Under the pieces are notes generated by a model. It was given only the letters and a program-made list of their open reading frames with translations. It did not search any database and was not told where the DNA came from. Below, one piece after another: positions 17,776-24,306 of a stretch of 64,000 nt of DNA. Each line of letters starts with the position of its first letter. Position 1 is the stretch's first letter. Origin of the DNA: Methylovorus menthalis (GTDB lineage: Bacteria > Pseudomonadota > Gammaproteobacteria > Burkholderiales > Methylophilaceae); contig NZ_JAJAQH010000006.1 of assembly GCF_020523625.1 (NCBI RefSeq), positions 1,346,671 to 1,410,670 of the forward strand, read 5' to 3'. The position numbers were made by a program, and so were the translations under genes.

Positions 17776-18261
17776 CTACCAGCTGACGATGTCAGCCATC
17801 TCATTGGTCCCGCCGGGCTGGCCGTCCTTACCCAGCGAATAAAGATCATATTCGCCGTGTTCGCCGGGCGCTTTGTATTGATAAGGATGCCCCCACGGAT
17901 CGTCAGGCACGTTCTTCTTGAGATAGGGCCCATCCCAGCGGGCGTCGTTGTCCGGCTTCGCGGTCAACGCTGTCAGGCCTTGTTCGGTAGAGGGGTAATG
18001 ACCAGTATCCAGGCGATATTGATCCAGTGCTTTTTCCAGCGAATCCAGCTGGGCGCGGGTGGCCTTGACCTCGGATTTGCCGATCTGTGCAAAGTACTTG
18101 GGGCCGACATAGCCTGCCAGCAAACCGATGATGACCATGACGACCAGCAGTTCCAGCAAGGTAAAGCCGGAATAACGGGCACGTTGCCTGCCAGAATCAT
18201 GAATCGAGGCCGGACGCGGGAGATAAGGAGCAAGAGAGGATGTATTCACAGGGCAGATCAT
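17776..18261 (-). CDS. gspG: Major pseudopilin GspG, first gene of the operon
   Basis: A 161-residue major pseudopilin. The leader is unusually long (about 31 residues) before GFTLLELLVVMVIIGLLAG, with Glu at mature position 5. The mature domain is a clear GspG: 'DQYRLDTGHYPSTEQGLTAL', 'GPYLKKNVPDDPWGHPYQY' and 'YDLYSLGKDGQPGGT', which carries the calcium-binding loop. The protein ends DIVSW. A GTG four codons in would shorten the leader a little. It is the first of ten tightly packed genes and shares its upstream region with a divergent plus-strand gene. Confidence 0.9.
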   Translation of the reverse strand: MICPVNTSSLAPYLPRPASIHDSGRQRARYSGFTLLELLVVMVIIGLLAGYVGPKYFAQIGKSEVKATRAQLDSLEKALDQYRLDTGHYPSTEQGLTALTAKPDNDARWDGPYLKKNVPDDPWGHPYQYKAPGEHGEYDLYSLGKDGQPGGTNEMADIVSW

Positions 18262-18410
18262 AGGCGCTGTTTTTTACAGTAATGTTGCATTTCCAAGACA
18301 CACCCTACTTTTGTGACAACAACACTTGCATGCCCGGCGCGGGTTTCATCATTTCGCCGCATTAACATCTTTTAACGTTCATCAATCTGAAATTTTTGCT
18401 GCCTATAGTG

Positions 18411-18442
18411 CACGCACTTGCTGATAGCACACGCACTTGCTG
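18411..18442. repeat. 13-bp direct repeat pair upstream of the exported-protein gene
   Basis: CACGCACTTGCTG occurs at 18411-18423 and again at 18430-18442, a 19-base period. The pair lies in the divergent promoter region, ending 26 bases before the start at 18469. Direct repeats spaced this way can be regulator sites. Only the repetition is seen. Confidence 0.6.
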
Positions 18443-18468
18443 CAGTCCCGACAAAGAGGAAGATAACA

Positions 18469-19056
18469 ATGCACTACTCCCGCACCATCATCACCAGCCT
18501 TCTATTTGCCCAACTCGCCCTGCCACAATTGGTACAGACAGCCTCTGCCCACGAAGCCGGACACGAGCATGCCCAGCCTCCCATGAGCTCTGCCTTGCAG
18601 GTCAATGGCCCGCTGCCCGCCCTGCCTGCCGGCGTGACCGAGCTCAAGTTCAGTGAAATTTACACGCTGCCCGTTGGCCCGCGCGGCCTGGAGCCATCGG
18701 CCAAACTGTTAAGCCTGAATGGCAAGCAGATACGCCTGGTGGGCTATATGGCCAAACAGGATGAGGCCACACCAGGCGTCTTCATCCTTTCGCCGTTGCC
18801 AGTGCTGATGGGCCATGAAGATGAGAGCTTTGCCGACGACATGCCAGCCACGTCGGTGTTTGTGCATTTGCATGATGCCCAGCAGATCAATGGCTATGTG
18901 CCTGGCCTGATCAACCTCAGCGGCGTGCTGAGCGTGGGCGAGTGGCATGAAGCCGATGGCCGGATCTCTTATGTGCGCCTGCAGCTGGATGCTGCGCAGA
19001 GCGCCCAGCTGGTGCGGCCGGAGACCACTGCATCCCTGCACTCAACGATCAAGTAG
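18469..19056 (+). CDS. Exported protein of unknown function (possibly DUF3299-like)
   Basis: A 195-residue exported protein. The signal peptide of about 28 residues ends QTASA; the mature N-terminus is His-rich (HEAGHEHAQ). A compact domain follows: 'LLSLNGKQIRLVGYMAKQ', 'FILSPLPVLMGHEDES', 'TSVFVHLHD' and 'GVLSVGEWHEADGRISYVRL'. This order of strands recalls DUF3299, a small OB-like periplasmic family, but the usual Cys/His motif is not intact. AGAGGAAG precedes the ATG at 18469. It is divergent from the pseudopilus operon and lies just upstream of the alkaline phosphatase. Confidence 0.7.
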   Translation: MHYSRTIITSLLFAQLALPQLVQTASAHEAGHEHAQPPMSSALQVNGPLPALPAGVTELKFSEIYTLPVGPRGLEPSAKLLSLNGKQIRLVGYMAKQDEATPGVFILSPLPVLMGHEDESFADDMPATSVFVHLHDAQQINGYVPGLINLSGVLSVGEWHEADGRISYVRLQLDAAQSAQLVRPETTASLHSTIK

Positions 19057-19060
19057 TTCA

Positions 19061-19103
19061 TGTTTTAGCGTCACCGTTTTAGGTGCACTGTTTTAGCGTC
19101 ACC
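19061..19103. repeat. 15-bp direct repeat upstream of alkaline phosphatase
   Basis: TGTTTTAGCGTCACC occurs exactly at 19061-19075 and 19089-19103 (period 28), immediately after the stop of the preceding gene. A degenerate third copy starts near 19123 and overlaps the Pho-box-like site. Either a duplicated regulator site or a local duplication. Confidence 0.65.
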
Positions 19104-19121
19104 TGTGCCCGCTTTGTTTCA

Positions 19122-19155
19122 CTGTTTTATTACTGTTACCAACCTTTTGTATCTA
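19122..19155 (+). promoter_or_regulatory. Pho-box-like element with -10 box before alkaline phosphatase
   Basis: CTGTTTT (19122) and CTGTTAC (19133) are 7-base repeats with an 11-base period, the layout of a PhoB site (known consensus CTGTCAT, 4 bases, CTGTCAY). A possible -10 box TATCTA at 19150-19155 starts 10 bases after the second repeat, the spacing found in Pho promoters where PhoB replaces the -35 box. The predicted transcript would start about 14 bases before the ATG. Match is partial, so moderate confidence. Confidence 0.45.
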
Positions 19156-19175
19156 TCGATCAGGAGCTTTTTCAA

Positions 19176-21170
19176 ATGAAGTCACCCCGTTTTGCACTTA
19201 ACTGCGTACGTGCCGTTGTGGCCGCTACGCTGGGTGTTGTCGCCAGCGTGAGCGTTGCCGCGCCGACCGTCACACGCCTGACACCCCCTAGCGAACGCTT
19301 CGCCACTGGCGTCAATGATCCGACTGCGCCCATGATTGCGCGCTTTCTGCCAGGTCAGCGCTTTGACCTGCAAGCGACCATCCGTCCGGATGCTGGTGCC
19401 ACGATTACCGGCTTCCAGTTTGCCGTAGATGGCATTACCGTGCCTGTTACCGCCAGCACTTCCGGCATTGTAACCACGGGCCTGAACGCTGGCCTGGCTG
19501 CCAATACAGCGGTTGTTTCCAAACGCGCTTACTCCAGCAATGTGCCTGGCATCCATACCCTGACAGTCAAAGCCACGCAGAGCGATGGTCAGACCGTCAC
19601 CGCCACTGGCAGCTTTGAAGTCGTTGGCATCACCAGCCAGGGCCGCCCTGCCAAGAACATCATCATCATGCTGGGTGATGGCATGGGTGCCGCGCACCGC
19701 ACTGCCGCCCGCATCATGGCCAAGGGCTATGCCCAGGGCAAGGCCAAGGGCCGCCTCGCCATGGATACTTTCCCCTATACCGGCATGGTCATGACTTCAT
19801 CGCTTGACACCATCGTGACTGACTCCGCACCTGGTATGGCAAACTATGTGAATGGCAACAAGCAGGCTTCCGGTCAGGAAGGCGTATGGCCAGATGACAC
19901 CAGCGACGCATTCGACAATCCACGCATGGAATACCTGTCGGAATACCTGCACCGCACCCAGGGCAAATCGCTTGGTATCGTCACCACCGCCGATGTGTTT
20001 GATGCGACGCCTGCTGCCAACGCCGTGCACACCTCCAACCGTGGCAACGGTACCGGCATTGCCGACCAATACTTGGATGACCGCAAGCTGACCGGCCTGA
20101 CCGTGCTGATGGGTGGCGGCCGCAAGTGGTTCCTGCCTAATGCCTCCAATAGCGTCAGCCCGCAACCAGCCAATGGTTCGCAACGCCGTGCTGCCAATGA
20201 TTACGTGCTGACCAGCGACATCGTCAGCGGCTGGGGTGCCGCCGTCGGTGCCAAGGATCCAGCGCGTGACCTGATCAGCGACTTCAGCACTGCCGGTTAC
20301 ACCTATGTTTCCGACAAATCTGCCCTGCAAAGCGCCGGCGTGCCAGACAAGCTGCTGGGCCTGTTTGCCTACTCCAACATGAACGTGGCGTTTGACAAGA
20401 TCAACGGCCGTCGTGGTGTTTCCACCGTGGTGAATGACTACGGCTTCCCTGACCAGCCCATGCTGGAAGAGATGACCGACAAGGCCATCAAGGTGCTCGC
20501 CAAGAACCCGGCTGGCTTTGTGCTGACCGTGGAAGGCGCTTCCATCGACAAGCAGGCGCACTTGATGGATAGCGATCGCTGGATTGAAGAAGTCATCGAG
20601 TTTGACCGTGCTGTACAGGTTGCCAAGAATTTTGCGACGGCCAACCCGGACACACTGGTGATTGTGACGGCCGACCACGAAACTGGTGGCGCTTCCATCC
20701 TCGGTGCTTCCAAGGTGACCAATGCCGAGTTGCAAGGCAAGGCCAACACCGTGGCCAGCATGCGTAATGAAGTGGTGGGTACTTATCAGGATGCGAAATT
20801 CCCCAAGTACACCATTGCCGCGGATGGCTACCCAGCGACTACCGATATCGACAACAAGATGCTGATCGGTTACGGCGCCAATGCTGACCGCTACGAAGCC
20901 TGGATTGCCAATGCGCAACCTACGCAGGATAGCCAGCAGCCTTTCGTTGGCACCGCACCGCTGAACACCTACCCAGCCAACCCGGGCGTACGTAATGCCA
21001 GCACCGGTTACCTCGTGACTGGTCAGGTATCAGGCGATCAGGCTGTGCACACCGCCACTGACATTCCATTGTCAGCCTTCGGTCGCGGCGCTGCCCTGTT
21101 CACTGGCGTCATGGATAACACCGATGTGTTCTTCAAGTTTGGTCAGGCTGCCATCGGCGGCGTGAAGTAA
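19176..21170 (+). CDS. Alkaline phosphatase with N-terminal Ig-like domain
   Basis: A 664-residue exported phosphomonoesterase of the PhoA superfamily. The signal peptide (about 1-29) ends VSVAA. Residues about 35-150 form an Ig-like domain (TGFQFAVDGITVPV...TLTVKATQSDGQTV). The catalytic domain has 'IIIMLGDGMG' (metal-binding Asp), 'VTDSAPGMANY' (nucleophile Ser in DSA), 'LTVEGASIDKQAH' (Glu, Asp and His metal ligands), 'IVTADHETGG' and a late 'VHTATDIPLSAFG' His. It releases phosphate from organic esters. CAGGAG precedes the ATG. The Pho-box-like site and the divergent secretion operon suggest phosphate-starvation control and pseudopilus-dependent export. Confidence 0.9.
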   Translation: MKSPRFALNCVRAVVAATLGVVASVSVAAPTVTRLTPPSERFATGVNDPTAPMIARFLPGQRFDLQATIRPDAGATITGFQFAVDGITVPVTASTSGIVTTGLNAGLAANTAVVSKRAYSSNVPGIHTLTVKATQSDGQTVTATGSFEVVGITSQGRPAKNIIIMLGDGMGAAHRTAARIMAKGYAQGKAKGRLAMDTFPYTGMVMTSSLDTIVTDSAPGMANYVNGNKQASGQEGVWPDDTSDAFDNPRMEYLSEYLHRTQGKSLGIVTTADVFDATPAANAVHTSNRGNGTGIADQYLDDRKLTGLTVLMGGGRKWFLPNASNSVSPQPANGSQRRAANDYVLTSDIVSGWGAAVGAKDPARDLISDFSTAGYTYVSDKSALQSAGVPDKLLGLFAYSNMNVAFDKINGRRGVSTVVNDYGFPDQPMLEEMTDKAIKVLAKNPAGFVLTVEGASIDKQAHLMDSDRWIEEVIEFDRAVQVAKNFATANPDTLVIVTADHETGGASILGASKVTNAELQGKANTVASMRNEVVGTYQDAKFPKYTIAADGYPATTDIDNKMLIGYGANADRYEAWIANAQPTQDSQQPFVGTAPLNTYPANPGVRNASTGYLVTGQVSGDQAVHTATDIPLSAFGRGAALFTGVMDNTDVFFKFGQAAIGGVK

Positions 21171-21239
21171 AGATAGCCCACAACACCGGCGCTGCGGCTT
21201 ATGCCGTGGCGCCCGGTTTGATGACGAAAGCGAGATACC

Positions 21240-21920
21240 ATGAATTCTGTAAAACTTCTGATGAATGCCGCCGTGATTGGCCTGGCAAGCTTTGCTGCCA
21301 ATGCCTACGCTGGCTATAACTTCAACTTTGACAACGCGGCCAGCGGCACCTCTGCTAATGATGCCGCCGTTAACCCCTACAGCAATGTGCAGTTCCTGAG
21401 TGGCTTTGTCACCGCCGACCTCGACAGCGACGGCTTTGAAATTCTGGATCCTAACGGCCAGACCATCCCTGGCTATACCCACTGGGAAGCCTATTCGGAT
21501 AGCGATATTCGCGTACGCAACCCGGAAGATTACAGCCACGGTACGGCTCCATCGCCCTCCAATGCACTCGATGCCATGTTTGACCAAGTGCTGATCAGCT
21601 TCAGCAGCGCCCAAAACCTGTCATCCTTCTCGGTGCAACTGGATAACAGCAACTTTGGCGGCTTCAATTCCTCCATCCTGTTCCTGGATGCGGCTGGCAA
21701 AACCTTGTCGACCATCTCGTTCGACCAGTTCGCCAACCCCGGCGCCATCATCACTGGCGGCCCAGTATTGGGCGTGTACGGCATCGTGCTGGGTGCAGGC
21801 AAGCTGTATGACAACCTCAATATCACCACGGTTAGCGCCGTTCCTGAAGCCGACAGCTACGCCATGATGCTGGCAGGCCTGGGCATGATGGGCTTTGTGG
21901 CCTCACGCCGCCGTCGTTAA
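21240..21920 (+). CDS. PEP-CTERM sorting domain protein
   Basis: A 226-residue exported protein. Its signal peptide (about 1-24) ends ANAYA. The middle is beta-rich, with 'FDNAASGTSAND' and 'ISFSSAQNLSSFSVQLDNS', resembling lectin-like or CBM-like PEP-CTERM proteins. The C-terminus is the sorting signal: AVPEADSYAMMLAG, hydrophobic helix and RRRR tail. It follows the alkaline phosphatase by 69 bases, which contain an imperfect GC-rich hairpin near 21184-21216, so it may be co-transcribed at a lower level. A strong terminator follows. No enzymatic motif. Confidence 0.85.
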   Translation: MNSVKLLMNAAVIGLASFAANAYAGYNFNFDNAASGTSANDAAVNPYSNVQFLSGFVTADLDSDGFEILDPNGQTIPGYTHWEAYSDSDIRVRNPEDYSHGTAPSPSNALDAMFDQVLISFSSAQNLSSFSVQLDNSNFGGFNSSILFLDAAGKTLSTISFDQFANPGAIITGGPVLGVYGIVLGAGKLYDNLNITTVSAVPEADSYAMMLAGLGMMGFVASRRRR

Positions 21921-21971
21921 TCTCCCCCTCGCCTCATGTTTGCGGGCACGCTACCCGCAAACTTCCCCCAC

Positions 21972-22001
21972 AAAAAAAGCACATCTTCATGTGCTTTTTT
22001 T
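21972..22001. terminator. Rho-independent terminator after the PEP-CTERM gene
   Basis: AAAAAAAGCACAT pairs with ATGTGCTTTTTTT around a CTTC loop, a perfect 13-base stem with T-run. Confidence 0.92.
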
Positions 22002-22095
22002 GCGTCTTCAACACGCCATTAGAAAAACAAGCTATTGCCCGGAAAACCGGGCCAGCTCCATCAGGCGAATGGCCTAATGGAAACTTGCTTAAGCA

Positions 22096-22317
22096 TTAGC
22101 TCTTTTTATGGCTTTGGCTGCCCGCTTTCACATGCTGCTCATGCGAGCCGCCACGGGCGCCGCCTTGCTGGCTTTTGCTGGGGCTGCCAGCCTGCTCCTG
22201 CTGCTTGTTGGAGCCTGTTTGCGCCCCGCCTTGCTGCTGGTTTTTATGGCTTTGCGAGCCTGCCTGTGCATGCTGCTGAGAGGTACCACCACGCGTGCTT
22301 CCTTGTTGTGTAGCCAT
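22096..22317 (-). CDS. Small Gly/Gln-rich stress-type protein (KGG-like repeats)
   Basis: A 73-residue, very hydrophilic protein rich in Gln, Gly, Ser and His with no hydrophobic core. Three tandem units end in QAGSQSHKN, QAGSPSKSQ and KAGSQSHKK; each begins with GG or RGG. This is like the KGG repeat of general-stress proteins (GsiB/YciG type), though the Lys-Gly-Gly core reads RGG or QGG here. Such proteins are disordered and rise under stress or in stationary phase. AAGGAG just upstream fixes the start at 22317 or the adjacent ATG at 22320; a longer frame to 22461 is unlikely. Confidence 0.7.
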   Translation of the reverse strand: MATQQGSTRGGTSQQHAQAGSQSHKNQQQGGAQTGSNKQQEQAGSPSKSQQGGARGGSHEQHVKAGSQSHKKS

Positions 22318-22486
22318 CATAATCTCCTTGTATGGAATGAATGTTAGCGTTACGTAAGGTAACGACTTCATTGTGCAAGCCATCAACGGGCCTCGGCAGC
22401 CAGAGGGTTCTGAAAAGCATGTAGGAGATATGCTAGAAGCTGCCTGAATAAAAGGAGTCAAAATAATGGCCGATGAAGCAGCCAGC

Positions 22487-22750
22487 TCAGGTCAGAAAGA
22501 AAGCCAGCTTGTCCGCCTTTGCCAGTTTTTTAAGCCTGGCCTCGGCAATGGAAGCCGCCGACCGATCTGCATATAGCCTGCTGGCGAGGATTCTGAGTGG
22601 CGGATTAGCGCGGGTATAGCGCGCGCCCTTGCCTTCGACATGTGCTTTGAAGCGCGCTTCAAGATTATTGGTGATGCCGGCGTAATAGCTGCCGCCTTTG
22701 CACTCCAGCAAATAGAGATGCCAATGCAATGTCGGGTTTTCTTCGCTCAC
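22487..22750 (-). CDS. GIY-YIG domain nuclease-like protein
   Basis: An 87-residue single-domain GIY-YIG protein of the YhbQ/UPF0213 group. '[20 protein letters not shown]' is the first half of the fold (the second Tyr motif reads YYAGI), '[21 protein letters not shown]' holds the conserved Arg, and '[17 protein letters not shown]' the Glu helix. The family is thought to cut or bind DNA, but cellular roles are mostly unsettled. Stand-alone gene. Confidence 0.85.
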   Translation of the reverse strand: MSEENPTLHWHLYLLECKGGSYYAGITNNLEARFKAHVEGKGARYTRANPPLRILASRLYADRSAASIAEARLKKLAKADKLAFFLT

Positions 22751-22856
22751 TGATGATCCTTAATCCTTTGCATTGCCCATGATGGTCGTCATTTTTAGTG
22801 TGAGGGCAACTCGTGAATTCAAGCGCGCATGGTATAGGAAACCAGCAACGAATACT

Positions 22857-23118
22857 TTACAGGGACTCGCTTTGTGCAAGTGTTTGTTCCGCCTGTTGGC
22901 GCAAGGCCTGCTGGGCCTCGGCAGACATCTTGTCCCAATTGCGATACACCATGCTCAGGCGATGATTGCTACGCAAACGGCTGTCGTGCCGGGCAAAAAA
23001 ATCCCAGTAAAGCGCATTGAATGGACAGGCACGATCGCCTGTTTTAGTGGACTTGCTGTAGTGGCAACCCTTGCAATGGTCGCCCATGCGATCAATGTAG
23101 GCAGCACTGGAGAAAAAG
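22857..23118 (-). pseudogene. C-terminal fragment of an iron-sulfur photolyase/cryptochrome (PhrB/CryB type)
   Basis: The minus strand encodes 'SSAAYIDRMGDHCKGCHY', then 'GDRACPFNALYWDFFARH', the last ~90 residues of the roughly 500-residue FeS-BCP photolyase-related family. Three of its 4Fe-4S cysteines are visible (DHC, KGC, RAC). Homology stops near 23118 and no FAD- or antenna-binding part follows upstream; an in-frame stop lies at about 23156. The frame has an internal ATG at 23087 but cannot make a working photolyase. This looks like a remnant after deletion or rearrangement. Confidence 0.8.
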
Positions 23119-23321
23119 TTTCGCCCTAATGAGCTGGAGCACGAGGCTACCGACTATCCAACTAAAAAATTTAAACGTAATAGAACTAGCATTGATTAGA
23201 TGGCATGAACCGTTCCATCCTTTAAGAGTTGCACACAACTAAACGCTGGTAATTAGTAGTAAAGCCTGGTTGACCATTATAAAATCGATGAATAACTCAT
23301 GATTAACAGAGAGGTTCTTGA

Positions 23322-23774
23322 ATGCGTTTTTTTATACTGGCTGTATTGTTGTTGACTGTAGTTGGCTGCGCTTCAAGTGGCGCAAAATATCAGGATGCTC
23401 CAAAACCTGATACATCTACTTCTACAGTATATCTTTATCGTCCCGGGAAATTTCTTCTGGGTGCTTTCGATGCCCAATTCACCGTGGATGGGAAGAAAAC
23501 TGCAAATCTAAGTGGTGGCAGCTATACATACATTCATGTAAATGAAGGTTGTCACCACATCCATCAGTTCTGGCCCTACTATGCCAATTTTGGTAGTTCA
23601 ACAAATTTTGATTTTTGCTCGAAGGCTGGGGAAGACTATTACATACTATTAGATGGAATAAATGTAGTGACATGGCGACTTACGGAGATAGAAAAATCGA
23701 ATGCACTTTCTGATATTAGCAATTGCGATTACATACCATCAATCGCGTCCCCGCTGTTAAGATCACAGCAATAA
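23322..23774 (+). CDS. DUF2846-like lipoprotein
   Basis: A 150-residue lipoprotein with lipobox VVGC (Cys at 16). The mature region, 'STSTVYLYRPGKFLLGAF' followed by 'TVDGKKTANLSGGSYTYIHV', matches the opening of the DUF2846 domain, an outer-membrane-facing family without known function. Four more cysteines follow (EGCHH, DFCSK, NCDY). GC content is clearly below that of the surrounding genes, and the gene sits next to a photolyase remnant and a tRNA, which is a common pattern for acquired DNA. AGAGAGG precedes the ATG. Confidence 0.72.
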   Translation: MRFFILAVLLLTVVGCASSGAKYQDAPKPDTSTSTVYLYRPGKFLLGAFDAQFTVDGKKTANLSGGSYTYIHVNEGCHHIHQFWPYYANFGSSTNFDFCSKAGEDYYILLDGINVVTWRLTEIEKSNALSDISNCDYIPSIASPLLRSQQ

Positions 23775-23981
23775 CAAAAACCACCTTAATATCGTGAGTC
23801 ATTCTCACAATTAAGGACACGTAACTTATTCAACTTTAAGTGAGGGGGTTACTCTAAGACTTTAATTATTTTTGTGGGAGATCGTCATAAGTTACAACTA
23901 AAGCCACAAAAACCTTCACATAAAATCCCCTAACAAATCTGCTAGCGGGATGAGAAGTTATAAAGTGTTTATTGATTTTTA

Positions 23982-24068
23982 TGGTGCCCGGAGCCGGGGT
24001 CGAACCGGCACACCATTACTGGCGAGAGATTTTAAGTCTCTTGTGTCTACCAATTTCACCATCCGGGC
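23982..24068 (-). tRNA. tRNA-Leu (TAA anticodon)
   Basis: An 87-base cloverleaf on the minus strand with a long variable arm. The acceptor pairs GCCCGGA with TCCGGGC, the anticodon stem AGAGA/TCTCT holds loop CTTAAAA (anticodon TAA), the T-loop is TTCGACC, and CCA is encoded. Confidence 0.95.
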
Positions 24069-24261
24069 AGAAGCGAGACGCTTGGGGATGCGGACGAGGT
24101 CCGACGAGCGAAGGGCGCTATTCTACCATCCATAGAGGCAGAATTGCCACTTAAACTACCCGCATTCCCCCACTACTGGCGGAGTGCAAGAAAAATTTTG
24201 TCTCGACAACTCAACACGTGGGAATAATCAATCGGGCGCGATTCAAGGCCGCCAGATGCTG

Positions 24262-24287
24262 AAAACCCGACAGTGTTGTCGGGTTTT
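24262..24287. terminator. Rho-independent terminator of the LapE-like gene
   Basis: AAAACCCGACA and TGTCGGGTTTT form a perfect 11-base stem with a GTGT loop, 19 bases after the stop of the minus-strand TolC-family gene. Confidence 0.88.
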
Positions 24288-24306
24288 CATGGGTTTGCTT
24301 GCTGGC

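Noticed and set aside
8866..18261. Calling the ten-gene operon an MSHA or type IV pilus
   Set aside because: It has a clear GspG with calcium-loop signature and no retraction ATPase or long major pilin; a pseudopilus (T2SS-like) machine fits better, though some parts are pilus-like.
19797..20918. A 373-codon minus-strand open frame opposite the alkaline phosphatase
   Set aside because: The phosphatase has all catalytic motifs in the other strand; the opposite frame is a GC-driven shadow.
23982..24068. A prophage or integrative element attached at tRNA-Leu
   Set aside because: No integrase and no repeated tRNA 3' end was found within the window, though nearby genes have lower GC.
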